From Streptosporangium amethystogenes (GTDB lineage: Bacteria > Actinomycetota > Actinomycetes > Streptosporangiales > Streptosporangiaceae), in NCBI RefSeq assembly GCF_000721075.1, contig NZ_JOEQ01000004.1, forward strand, positions 644,897 through 708,896: DNA of 64,000 bases, written 5' to 3'. The notes beneath the pieces are model-generated. The model saw nothing but the letters and a program-made list of their open reading frames with translations. It ran no database searches and was not told the origin of the DNA. This document shows, in pieces, positions 1 to 7,961 of this stretch. How positions within the stretch are numbered: position 1 is the first letter of the stretch; the number at the start of each line of letters is the position of its first letter. The position numbers were made by a program, and so were the translations under genes.

Positions 1-1
1 G

Positions 2-676
2 GTGGACCACGTCCGGCTGGAGGTGAGCGTCGACGACACCGGTCATCTGGCCAGGATCGTCGCCCGCTGCCGCCGCCTCCTCGACCTCGACGCGGACCCC
101 GAGGCCATCTCCGCCGTCCTTGGCGAGACCTCGCTGGAACCGCTCGTCACCGCCCGTCCCGGGCTGCGGGTGCCCGGCGCGTGGGACGGCTTCGAGGTCG
201 CCGTCCGCGCCGTGATCGGCCAGCAGATCTCCGTCGCGGGTGCCCGCACCATCCTCGGGCGTGTCACCGCCCGAGCCGGGCGCCCGCAGCCCGGGACGGG
301 CGGCGGCGAGGGGCCGGCCCACCTGTTCCCGACCGCGGCCGAGCTCCACGAGGCGGATCTGGACGGGCTGGGCCTGACCGGGCGGCGGGTGGCCACGCTG
401 AAGGCGCTCGCCGCCAGGGTGGCGGACGGCGAGATCGACCTGGACGGGGCGCAGGAGCCCGCCCAGGCGGTGGCCGGGCTGCTGGAGATTCCCGGGATCG
501 GGCCGTGGACCTCGGGTTACATCGCGTTGCGGGCGCTGCGCGACCCGGACGCCTGGCCTGGCGGAGACCTCGGCCTGCGGCGGGCCATGGCCTGCCTGGG
601 CATCCCGGAAGACCACATCGAGCGGTGGCGCCCATGGCGGGCGTACGCCGCACTGCATCTTTGGAGTTCGGAATGA
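2..676 (+). CDS. alkA: DNA-3-methyladenine glycosylase II (AlkA-like), 5' end outside window
   Basis: Base-excision repair glycosylase that removes alkylated purines. The visible 224 residues hold the HhH-GPD fold: the 'VIGQQISVAGA' segment near residue 75, the helix-hairpin-helix 'IPGIGPWTSGYIALRAL', and the catalytic aspartate in 'PGGDLGLRRA', the AlkA position. The reading frame is open to the window edge, so the protein probably starts upstream. Actinobacterial homologues are often Ada-AlkA fusions with an AraC-type domain in front, so this may be the C-terminal part of such a fusion. The stop overlaps the next start (ATGA), coupling it to the alkyltransferase gene, consistent with an adaptive alkylation-response operon. 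Confidence 0.85.
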   Translation: MDHVRLEVSVDDTGHLARIVARCRRLLDLDADPEAISAVLGETSLEPLVTARPGLRVPGAWDGFEVAVRAVIGQQISVAGARTILGRVTARAGRPQPGTGGGEGPAHLFPTAAELHEADLDGLGLTGRRVATLKALAARVADGEIDLDGAQEPAQAVAGLLEIPGIGPWTSGYIALRALRDPDAWPGGDLGLRRAMACLGIPEDHIERWRPWRAYAALHLWSSE

Positions 677-1179
677 TAGAAGCACAGGTACTCACCACCC
701 CGACCGGTCCGCTGGCGCTGCTCGCCCGCGAGGGCGTCCTGGTCGCGGCGGGCTTCACCGAGGCCCCGGACGAGATGTTCGCGCGCCTCTCCCCCGGCCT
801 CCGGTCGGAGGGCCTGGCCCTGACCGCCGACCTGGGCCACCCGGCGCGTGCCGTACGCGACTACCTGGACGGCGATCTGGCGGCCCTCGACTCCGTGGCG
901 CTGGAACAGCCGGGCACCCCCACCCGGCAGCGGCTGCTCACCGCCCTGCGCGAGGTCCCGCCAGGCGTCACGATCAGCTACGCCGAGCTCGCCGAGCGGG
1001 CGGGCCTGCCGAGGACCGCGGCCAGGGCGGCCGGGGGCGCGTGCGCGCAGAACCTGATCGCGCCGTTCGTCCCCTGCCACCGCGTCCTGCCGTCCACCGG
1101 CGGGTTCGGCGGCTACTACTACGGCACGCCGGTCAAGCGGTGGCTGCTCACCCACGAGAAGGCGATCGCCGGCGAGTAG
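673..1179 (+). CDS. ogt: Methylated-DNA--protein-cysteine methyltransferase
   Basis: Direct-reversal repair enzyme that moves the alkyl group from O6-alkylguanine to its own cysteine. The 168-residue protein has the diagnostic PCHRV active site, with the acceptor Cys at about residue 135, followed by a 'GGFGGYYYG' stretch and a C-terminal 'KRWLLTHE' typical of the Ogt/AGT fold. Length matches single-domain Ogt. The ATG is chosen because it overlaps the upstream alkA stop (ATGA); the longer in-frame reading through alkA is an antisense-like shadow. Together with alkA it forms an alkylation-damage repair pair. Confidence 0.93.
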   Translation: MIEAQVLTTPTGPLALLAREGVLVAAGFTEAPDEMFARLSPGLRSEGLALTADLGHPARAVRDYLDGDLAALDSVALEQPGTPTRQRLLTALREVPPGVTISYAELAERAGLPRTAARAAGGACAQNLIAPFVPCHRVLPSTGGFGGYYYGTPVKRWLLTHEKAIAGE

Positions 1180-1326
1180 CGCGAGCGGAGGTGTCCGGCC
1201 AGGCGCCCTCGCCGGCTTCCCGGGCCGGGGTCGTCTCCGGCGGCCTCCTGCCGCCGAACCGGCTGAACATCGGCGGTCACCGCACCTTGACGTCGAGGCC
1301 GGCCCGGATGGTGGCGGGTGACCGCC

Positions 1327-2262
1327 TCAGCCGGTCTTCCTGACGGTGCTCTGCACCTCGCCCACCGGGACGTCGCGGGTGACCCCGACCTCGACCGGGT
1401 CGTAGGCGAAGGGCACCACGTCGTCCTCGATCTCGATGGGCCAGACCGAGGTGACGGTCAGCACGTAGACGTCACGCGGCTGATCGACCGAGGCCCGCAG
1501 GTAGCGCACACCGCAGGTGAACGTGCCGCCCTTCGCGTACGGCTTGCCGCCGGGGCCGCACTCCTCCTTGACCTCCGCCCGGTCGGCGGTGGTGCCCGCG
1601 TCGATCCGGATGTCCTCAAGGGTGGCGGTCACGGTGGCGCTCATCACCCCGGGCAGCGTCGCCGTCACGGACCTGGTGGTCTCGCCGACGCCGCTCAGCC
1701 AGACCCAGGTCGGCAGGTTGACGTAGCTCTTGGCGTCCGGGTTGAGCTCGATCTTCGGCTCGGGCACGGTCAGCGCGGCACGGGCGATCTCGACCAGCTC
1801 GGCGATGGTGATCCCGGCGGGCGGCGTGGTGTTCGGGGGGGCGAACACATAGGGCTCGCCCAGTGCGGCCACGCACGCCAGCCCGTTCGGGTCGGCGGAG
1901 TTGTAGGCGCGCTGCCACCAGGTGCCCTCCTGGCCGACCCGGGCCTCGAACGGCTCCAGCGCCTCCTTCCGCCGCTCCCACTCCTGCCCGGGGAGGGCGT
2001 CGGGAAGGGCGTCTCGCTGCGCGTCCAGCATGTCGGCGGCGTTGCCCCGGGGCTCGTACCAGCAGGGGCGCTTGATCCGATACCCGTCGCTCTTCCCGCT
2101 GAGCCCGGTGCCCGTGACGACGATCCGGGAGTCCTTGAGGGTGACCCCGGCCTCGCGGCCGCGTTGATGGGCCTCACCGGTCACTCCCCCGGTGTCGGGC
2201 GGAGCGGACGGCACCGAGGGGGTGAACAGCAGCGACCCCGCGAGGACCACTTTTCCGATCAT
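1327..2262 (-). CDS. Exported protein of unknown function
   Basis: A 311-residue protein with a short hydrophobic N-terminus (residues 4-19) resembling a signal peptide, then a hydrophilic body with paired cysteines ('KRPCWYEP', 'EECGPGG', 'FTCGVRYL') that could form disulfides outside the cell. No family is recognised. The start has a strong GGAGGTG ribosome site. It is the last gene of the minus-strand series that begins with the Tad pilus genes, 46 bp after another exported protein, so it may be a surface accessory of that system; this is inference from position only. Confidence 0.7.
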   Translation of the reverse strand: MIGKVVLAGSLLFTPSVPSAPPDTGGVTGEAHQRGREAGVTLKDSRIVVTGTGLSGKSDGYRIKRPCWYEPRGNAADMLDAQRDALPDALPGQEWERRKEALEPFEARVGQEGTWWQRAYNSADPNGLACVAALGEPYVFAPPNTTPPAGITIAELVEIARAALTVPEPKIELNPDAKSYVNLPTWVWLSGVGETTRSVTATLPGVMSATVTATLEDIRIDAGTTADRAEVKEECGPGGKPYAKGGTFTCGVRYLRASVDQPRDVYVLTVTSVWPIEIEDDVVPFAYDPVEVGVTRDVPVGEVQSTVRKTG

Positions 2263-2308
2263 CGAACACCTCCGGTGGGGGGACCGGGTTCCGGCCGCGG
2301 GAAGAGAG

Positions 2309-3022
2309 TCATCTGAGGCAGCCCTTCGCGCGCTCGTCGGGGAGCTTCGCGTGGCGGAAGAGCCTGATACGCCAGCCCCCGTCGGCGGCCCGCCCCATCG
2401 CGGCGGACTGGAGGAAGGGCTTCCTGGTCCATTCGGGCTGCCTGGCGACGGGCTTGCCGGTGGAGAGGTCGAGGAGGCGCATCTTCGACTCGTCGACGCA
2501 GACGTCCAGCTGCGCCCCCCGGTCGTCGCCCGAGCCGCTGGCCGCGCTGACGTTCAGGGCGTACAGCCGGGCGGTCCCCCGCACCGACCTGCGCTCGTCG
2601 AGGAACGCCCCCACCCAGGAGGACGCGTCGTCGACCGCGTCGTACTCGACCACGTCGAGGTAGCCGGTGTCACGGCCCTGGCTCACGACCGCCCTGAAGG
2701 CTCCGGCGAAGTAGTCGCGGAGAACCTCGATCATCGCGGTCGTGTCGGCGTCGGGCGCGGCGGGCCACTCGACCACCACCCGTACCTCTGGCGCGACCTT
2801 GACCGTCTCCACCCTCGGCACCGTCTGATCGGAGCCGCCGGGGGAGGGCTGCGCGGATCCCGGCGAGGAGGCCTCCGCGGAAAGATCAACGGGAGTGAAC
2901 GGCTGAGCCGCCGACGGGGTACAGGCCGCCGTCAGGAGCATGACCAGCGCGATCACCACACGCACACCGATCACGCTAGGATCGCCCGCCCGGCGGAACC
3001 ACCGATATGCACGATTCGGCAT
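2309..3022 (-). CDS. Putative lipoprotein of unknown function
   Basis: A 237-residue protein. The ATG at 3022 is preferred to a longer reading because it is preceded by GGGGAGAG and starts a clear lipoprotein signal: basic start, hydrophobic 'VRVVIALVMLLT', then the lipobox 'LTAAC'. A Ser/Pro-rich linker follows, then a globular domain with 'VVEWPAAPDADTTAMIEVLRDYF'. No family recognised. It lies 161 bp after the LysM-BTAD gene and 46 bp before the other exported gene, all on the same strand, suggesting a shared surface role with the pilus locus. Confidence 0.72.
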   Translation of the reverse strand: MPNRAYRWFRRAGDPSVIGVRVVIALVMLLTAACTPSAAQPFTPVDLSAEASSPGSAQPSPGGSDQTVPRVETVKVAPEVRVVVEWPAAPDADTTAMIEVLRDYFAGAFRAVVSQGRDTGYLDVVEYDAVDDASSWVGAFLDERRSVRGTARLYALNVSAASGSGDDRGAQLDVCVDESKMRLLDLSTGKPVARQPEWTRKPFLQSAAMGRAADGGWRIRLFRHAKLPDERAKGCLR

Positions 3023-3183
3023 GGCTCTCCCCTCGATCTCGCCACACTCCGCCACCTCGCCCCCCGGGCGACGGCTCGCCACCCCGGCGTCCTCTCCCGC
3101 GAGCCCCGCGGCATCGCCCTGGTGACGACTCTTTGACCCGGCACCCGACGTGCGGGCAGGGTCCGACCGGTCGGCCGGGCCCG

Positions 3184-6120
3184 TCATGCCGTCGGGGCCG
3201 AGCGCATCCGCCACGCGGGCAGCAGCTCGTCGATGAGGGCCTCGGTCTCCGGCGCCATCCCACCGCCGTAGGGGTGGGAGGCGGCCCGCCGGTGCAGGGC
3301 GTCGGCCACGGCACGCAAGCGGACGGGGTCGTCGGTGAGATGCGTGGCCCGCAGCAGGTCGCGCCAGAGCCCCTCGTCGTCGGCGGCCAGCAGCAGCCCG
3401 GCCCGCACCGCCGCCACCGCCTGGTCGGTCTCACCGCGGGCCAGCCGTACCTCGCAGAGCCGGTGCGCGGCGTCCGCGACGCCCGCGGTCACGTCGTACT
3501 CCAGGTCGTCGGCCGCCAGCCAGGCGTAGCGGCCACGCGGGCGGCCGTTCAGCAGCGGACCCCGTACCAGGCCCAGTGCCCGATCGAGGAGCTCGGGACG
3601 CCCGCCGGGGTTGGCGTGCGACCGCCGGACGAGGTCGCGGAAGAGCATCCAGTCGGTGCGCACCTCGGGGCCGAGCCGCAGCCGCCCCGAGGTGTCGGCG
3701 TAGAGGTTGGGCCGCCCCTGACTGTCGGTGCCCAGCCATGCGACGACCCTGGCGATCGTGGCGTCCCTGACGACCGCCTGCACGCCACGTGGCCACAGGA
3801 TGCCGCCGAGCACGACGGGGTGGACGCCGCCGGGGTGCGTCGCCAGGTAGACGACGAGCTCGACCGCGATCACGGCTCGCCCCTCCTCCATCGGCGAGGG
3901 GCCGACGACCTCGGCGGGGCCGAGGATCCGCACCTCGACCGAGGGTGTCCCGATGACCGGTTCCGGCTCGTCGGCGAGCGGCTCGCCCTCCAGTCGCTCG
4001 GTCGCCAGGAACAGATCGATCAGTGCCCGGTACTGCCGCCGGGGCAGCAGCTGCGCGGCCACGTCGAACCCGAGCGCGTCCACCCTGGCGCGGCCCTCCT
4101 CGGTGATCGTCCAGTTCCAGGTGGCGTGCGGCACGTCACCCGCGATGACGTACCCGGCGGCGGTCCTGACGCCCTTCCTGGCGAGCAGCGCCAGGCGGCG
4201 GCCTTCCTCCTCGGTGGGGGCGATCGCGGACAGCAGGTAGTGCGGGGTGCAGACCGGGTCGGCGGCGCGTCCGTGGATCCTGCCGGTGAGCACCTCGCCT
4301 CGGTTACCGCCGTCTTTGCCCGACGCCTCCAGTTCGGGCAGGATCTCCGCCAGGCTGCCCACGTACCTGATCCGGTCGGAGGCGATCACGGTCAGCTCCT
4401 CGCCGAAGCCGACCAGCGTGACGCGTATCCGGTCCGACCAGCGGTTGGTCGCCAGCTCCACGGCGAGCGCCGCCAGTGCCGCGGTGGCCTGTGCGCCCCC
4501 GATGCTGATCGGACCGTGGGCGGCCTCCAGGTCGACGAGCACCCTGCCCTCGCCGCTGGAACCGAGCGAGACCAGCCCCGGGTACGGCGCGGGCGCGTCG
4601 GCGAGTGCCTGCTCGTCGAGCATCCGGCCCTCGTGCGCGGGAAGCCGCCAGACCTGGCCTCCGTCATGGGCACTCCAGGGCGCGGGCGCGTCGGGGTCCG
4701 GCGGGTGGATCCACAGGTCGAGGGTCTGCGGCGACAGGTGGGCCGCGTAGACCGTGGGCGGGACGCGGTTCTGGGCGGCGAGGGACCTGCCCAGCAGCCG
4801 GAGCCCGACGTCGAGCATCCGGCTGCCCGGGGCGTCCGCGCCGAGCCTGAGCGCCAGCTCGGCCTGGGCGGCGTCCTCCCTCGGCCGGGTGATCCGGCGC
4901 CCGAACGCCCGGTGCCAGAGCTGCTGCCTGCGCCTGCGGCCGAGCGCCACCAGCAGCCCGGCCGCGGCCAGCGAGGCCCCGGCCAGGTAGTCGAGCATCT
5001 CCAGCCCGGTGTCCTGCCCGTTCTCCGCGTGCCCCGCCACCGCCGCTCCCGGATCCGCCGCGCCGGAATTCTGCCGCTCGGGCGCGTTGGTGGCGGGTGC
5101 GGTGGTGGCCGCCGTGGTGGCCGCTGTGTCCGGACCGCGCTCGGCGGTCGCCCTGGGGACGGGCACCTGGCGCGGGTCGTGCGAGGCGGCGGTGTCGGAA
5201 CGGCGCTCGGCCGTGTCGTGGCGCCCGTTCTCCCGTGCCCGGCCCGCGCCTTCGCCAGGAGTGGAGATCTCGGGTGCGGGCTCCGCCGGGAGGTCCGCAC
5301 CGCCAGGGGTGAAGGTCTGGGTACGGCCGTCCAGCTCGGCGGGCTTGCCAGGGTGGTCCTTGAGGGTGTCGTCGCGCGGCTGGGACGCCGGGACGATGTG
5401 CACGTTGCGCGCGTCGTCCGGCATGTCCAGGACCCAGCCGGGCCTGATCAGGTCGGCCATCCGCAGGCGGCTGCCGTCCGGCTGCTCCCGGTGCTGGTTG
5501 AGCCGGTAGATCTCCGGATACCGCCGCCCGTCACCGAGGCACTTCTCCGCGATCTCCCACAGGCTCTCGTGGTGGCGGCCGTGCGGCGGCTGCACCACGT
5601 AGACCTTCTTGGCCTTCTGCACCGGCGCCAGCTCCACCCGCTCGGCGTCGGCCGGGGCCGACGCCGCCGACAGCCCGGTCGAGACGATGGCGGAGGTCGC
5701 GGGCGGCAGGCTGGTCAGCTTCGCGATCGGCAGAGCCACCGCCGAGACGGTGAACAGCAGCATGGCCGCCGAGACCAGCCGGTTGGCGAACATCTGGGTG
5801 CCCCCGGAGAACGGCACCCGGGCCGGCATCCCGACCCGGCGCACTCCGGCGTAGATCTCGACCAGCACGCAGGCCACCATCTGCAGCCAGGCGAGCCAGA
5901 CCAGCAGCACGAGGATCGCGACGATCGTGCTCGTACCCACCTGGCTGGTCAGCAGGTCGAGGTTGCGCAGCTCGGGCGGGAGCGGCGGCCCGGCCAGCCG
6001 GAAGAGGGCGTAGGGGACCCCCACGATGAGCGCGACCAGGACGGCCAGCGCGAGCAGGCCCGCCAGCAGGTCTCCCGGTGTGCGCCTGTCCTTGATACGC
6101 ACGGGCTGTCGCGTGGGCAT
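3184..6120 (-). CDS. Membrane protein with LysM and bacterial transcriptional activator (BTAD) domains
   Basis: A 978-residue protein. Three membrane helices lie at about residues 18-41, 62-86 and 114-134, then a LysM-like module at 173-233 ('SLWEIAEKCLGDGRRYPEIYRLN'). An Ala/Thr/Pro-rich stretch and a further helix near 370-390 follow, then a cytoplasmic region ending in a winged-helix/BTAD-type TPR region from about 770. The ATG at 6120 follows a very strong GGGGAGGGAGA site; an upstream TTG at 6156 lacks one. LysM-BTAD proteins are regularly found beside actinobacterial Tad clusters. A sensor or regulator that couples the cell wall to pilus expression is a reasonable inference, but its function is unproven. 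Confidence 0.85.
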   Translation of the reverse strand: MPTRQPVRIKDRRTPGDLLAGLLALAVLVALIVGVPYALFRLAGPPLPPELRNLDLLTSQVGTSTIVAILVLLVWLAWLQMVACVLVEIYAGVRRVGMPARVPFSGGTQMFANRLVSAAMLLFTVSAVALPIAKLTSLPPATSAIVSTGLSAASAPADAERVELAPVQKAKKVYVVQPPHGRHHESLWEIAEKCLGDGRRYPEIYRLNQHREQPDGSRLRMADLIRPGWVLDMPDDARNVHIVPASQPRDDTLKDHPGKPAELDGRTQTFTPGGADLPAEPAPEISTPGEGAGRARENGRHDTAERRSDTAASHDPRQVPVPRATAERGPDTAATTAATTAPATNAPERQNSGAADPGAAVAGHAENGQDTGLEMLDYLAGASLAAAGLLVALGRRRRQQLWHRAFGRRITRPREDAAQAELALRLGADAPGSRMLDVGLRLLGRSLAAQNRVPPTVYAAHLSPQTLDLWIHPPDPDAPAPWSAHDGGQVWRLPAHEGRMLDEQALADAPAPYPGLVSLGSSGEGRVLVDLEAAHGPISIGGAQATAALAALAVELATNRWSDRIRVTLVGFGEELTVIASDRIRYVGSLAEILPELEASGKDGGNRGEVLTGRIHGRAADPVCTPHYLLSAIAPTEEEGRRLALLARKGVRTAAGYVIAGDVPHATWNWTITEEGRARVDALGFDVAAQLLPRRQYRALIDLFLATERLEGEPLADEPEPVIGTPSVEVRILGPAEVVGPSPMEEGRAVIAVELVVYLATHPGGVHPVVLGGILWPRGVQAVVRDATIARVVAWLGTDSQGRPNLYADTSGRLRLGPEVRTDWMLFRDLVRRSHANPGGRPELLDRALGLVRGPLLNGRPRGRYAWLAADDLEYDVTAGVADAAHRLCEVRLARGETDQAVAAVRAGLLLAADDEGLWRDLLRATHLTDDPVRLRAVADALHRRAASHPYGGGMAPETEALIDELLPAWRMRSAPTA

Positions 6121-6172
6121 TCGTCTCCCTCCCCGTCCAGATTCGTCGTCGGTCAACCGGTGGGCCAGCGAT

Positions 6173-6760
6173 TCACGGCAATTGGTCTGCCCCGATGTCC
6201 GGCCCCGCCGCGGCCAGGGCCTCCATGTCCGAGCCGGGGAAGCCGAACGCGGCCAGGAAGAACGCCTTCCAGGTGACGGAGACGTTCACGGTGACCTCGG
6301 CCTGGGCTCCGCCGAGCGCGCACTGGGTGAGCTGGACGTCGCCGGCGCCATGGGCGGAGACGATCTCCTCGGCCTTCGCGCAGACCTCGCCCTCGCCCAG
6401 CAGCCGGGCCTGGCCGGTGGCGCGCAGGTGCTCGACGTCGATCTGGTCCGCGGCGGCCCTGGCGGCCTGCTCGGCGACGTCGGCGGCCCGCAGCCGGGCG
6501 TTGATGGCGGCCCCGCCGTCCACGAGCAGCCCGGCCAGCAGGAACACCACCACCGAGAAGATCACCGTGAAGATCGACATCGATCCCCGCTCACCGTGTC
6601 GCCCTCTCCCCGCACCCGAACCCGCCGGGCACCCGGACGCCCGGCATGCCACGGGCAGGGGTGCGAGGCGACACGGAGCGGGCGAGTGCCCGGACCCCCG
6701 GCGTGCCACCGCTCGACGGGGGAGGCCCCGGCACCGCGAGGATGGGTTCACGAGATTCAT
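6173..6760 (-). CDS. TadG/Rv3654c-like pseudopilin
   Basis: Small membrane-anchored Tad component. After a basic, Cys/Arg-rich leader comes 'ERGSMSIFTV' and one long hydrophobic helix ('VIFSVVVFLLAGLLVDGGAAINARLRAADVAEQAARAAA'), the signature of actinobacterial TadE/G-like secretion helpers. The start at 6760 is supported by an ATGA overlap with the upstream TadE stop, although the first ~57 residues look poorly conserved and a later start near the helix is possible. It sits between the two TadE genes and the LysM-BTAD gene. Confidence 0.82.
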   Translation of the reverse strand: MNLVNPSSRCRGLPRRAVARRGSGHSPAPCRLAPLPVACRASGCPAGSGAGRGRHGERGSMSIFTVIFSVVVFLLAGLLVDGGAAINARLRAADVAEQAARAAADQIDVEHLRATGQARLLGEGEVCAKAEEIVSAHGAGDVQLTQCALGGAQAEVTVNVSVTWKAFFLAAFGFPGSDMEALAAAGPDIGADQLP

Positions 6761-7170
6761 TCGACTCTCCGGAACTGTTCCAGCGGGACCACCGAGTCGC
6801 CCCTCATCTCCTTGGCGGCGCCGAAGCCCAGGAACTCAAGGTCCAGGGAGCAGGTCACCTGGGCGTGGACCCGGCCGCCCTCCTTCCAGTCCGTACCGGC
6901 CAGGCTGACCTCGGGCTCGCACTCGCCCGATAGCGCGGCGCGGGCCACCTCGGCCGCGGCGTCCTCGGCATTGGCCAGCGTGCGCTCGACGGAGGCGGCC
7001 CTGGCCGCGTCCCTGGCGGCGCCGTTGACCTCGCCCTGGGCCTCCACCACCCTTCCCGCGCCGACCAGGAACAGCAGGAAGAGCAGGAAGACCGGGGCCA
7101 GCAGCACCGTCTCGGCGCTGAGCGACCCCCGATCGTCCCCGGCCGCGGGAATCGGCCGGCTCACAGGCAT
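6757..7170 (-). CDS. TadE-family pseudopilin
   Basis: A 137-residue TadE-like protein. The diagnostic segment is 'DDRGSLSAETVLLAPVFLLFLLFLVGAGRVVEAQGEVNGAARDAARAASVERT': a G-x4-E prepilin-like cleavage motif immediately before a single hydrophobic helix, then an amphipathic helix. Two cysteines at the C-terminal side ('SGECEPE', 'VTCSLD') may pair outside the cell. The ATG at 7170 is chosen over an upstream GTG because GGAAG precedes it; it overlaps the preceding gene by 10 bp. Probably a minor pilin or assembly factor for the Flp pilus. Confidence 0.85.
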   Translation of the reverse strand: MPVSRPIPAAGDDRGSLSAETVLLAPVFLLFLLFLVGAGRVVEAQGEVNGAARDAARAASVERTLANAEDAAAEVARAALSGECEPEVSLAGTDWKEGGRVHAQVTCSLDLEFLGFGAAKEMRGDSVVPLEQFRRVE

Positions 7171-7718
7171 CCTTCGCTTCCGTCGTCGGGCCGGAAACAC
7201 TCGACGGGACCGCCGAAACGCGCGGTGACCGTGAACGTGGTGGAGGGCAGCAGCGGGACGACCTGGACCGCCGAGGCGGTCACCTCGACACCCCGCCGGT
7301 CGCCCTCCTCCCAGGCGGTGACCGTGGCGCCCTCCAGGAGCTTCGGGCCGACGGTCCGGATCACCTCCTGGGCGCGGGACTCGGCGTCCTGCTGCCAGGA
7401 CTCGGTGTCGACCCGGGCCAGTCGCGCCCCCTCCCTGGCCGCGGCGTCGGCGATCTGGCGCCCGTGGAACCAGAGGGCGGACTGCACGATGAGCAGGATG
7501 ACGACCAGCACCACCGGCATGATGATCGCCAACTCGACCACGGTGGCACCGCGTTCACCGCCCCGGCCACTGCTCCGGCCACCGGCCCGGCCTCGTCGGC
7601 GCGTGGCCGAACCCGCACCGCGTCCCGTGGCGCCGCGTTCGTCACTCCGGCTGCCGTCCCGGCCGGGCCTGGCCTCCCCGTTCCCGGGGCGGCCCCGCTC
7701 ACGGTCACGGGTCTCCAA
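7161..7718 (-). CDS. TadE-family pseudopilin with long basic leader
   Basis: A 185-residue protein whose core is 'GERGATVVELAIIMPVVLVVILLIVQSALWFHGRQIADAAAREGARLARVD', a canonical TadE prepilin-like helix with glutamate at position +5 of the processing site. The ~57-residue leader is extremely Arg/Gly-rich. No ATG exists upstream of the helix; the only visible start is a TTG at 7718. Its upstream region is a run of G tracts (see the G-quadruplex entry) rather than an ordinary ribosome site. It overlaps the Flp pilin gene by 14 bp, so translation may depend on reading of that gene. Confidence 0.82.
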   Translation of the reverse strand: METRDRERGRPGNGEARPGRDGSRSDERGATGRGAGSATRRRGRAGGRSSGRGGERGATVVELAIIMPVVLVVILLIVQSALWFHGRQIADAAAREGARLARVDTESWQQDAESRAQEVIRTVGPKLLEGATVTAWEEGDRRGVEVTASAVQVVPLLPSTTFTVTARFGGPVECFRPDDGSEGCL

Positions 7719-7959
7719 GGTCGCCGCCCCCGCCCCCGCCCCCGCCGCCCCCGCCGCCGAACTGGCTGGAGATCTCCGCCTGCTTCCCCTCGACGAGGGT
7801 CTTGATGAGCGTGGCGAGACCGAGCGCCACCCCGGCGATGATGGCCGTGATGATGACCCATTCGACGGCGGAGGCCCCCCTGGTGGGGGCGTTGCGCGCC
7901 CTGGTGATCCGGACGCTCAGAACGGCGGTCACGTAAGTGATCCACGGGTGGCTCAGCAT
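7705..7959 (-). CDS. flp: Flp-type prepilin with C-terminal poly-glycine tail
   Basis: The likely major pilin of the Tad pilus, 84 residues. A 28-residue leader ends in 'TRG', followed by ASAVEW with Glu at +5, matching the Flp/type IV prepilin peptidase site; the hydrophobic helix 'VIITAIIAGVALGLATLIKTLV' follows. The tail is odd: twelve consecutive glycines then DLGDP, where typical Flp pilins end shortly after the helix. It lies 2 bp after tadC, so the whole series is one transcript. No prepilin peptidase (TadV) gene is visible in the window, so processing must come from elsewhere. Confidence 0.85.
   Translation of the reverse strand: MLSHPWITYVTAVLSVRITRARNAPTRGASAVEWVIITAIIAGVALGLATLIKTLVEGKQAEISSQFGGGGGGGGGGGGDLGDP
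7727..7752 (-). promoter_or_regulatory. G-quadruplex motif (four G5 runs) at the TadE start
   Basis: On the coding (minus) strand four runs of five guanines are separated by 4, 1 and 1 bases (plus-strand C runs 27-31, 33-37, 39-43 and 48-52 of the 7700s). They encode the poly-glycine tail of the Flp pilin and lie 8 bases upstream of the TTG start of the next gene, exactly where its Shine-Dalgarno would be. The sequence meets the usual definition of an intramolecular G-quadruplex; any folding in RNA or DNA is inference. Confidence 0.6.
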
Positions 7960-7961
7960 GG

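Noticed and set aside
3007..6276. 1089-codon open frame antisense to the LysM-BTAD gene
   Set aside because: Same shadow effect; the minus-strand gene has recognisable domains and a strong ribosome site.
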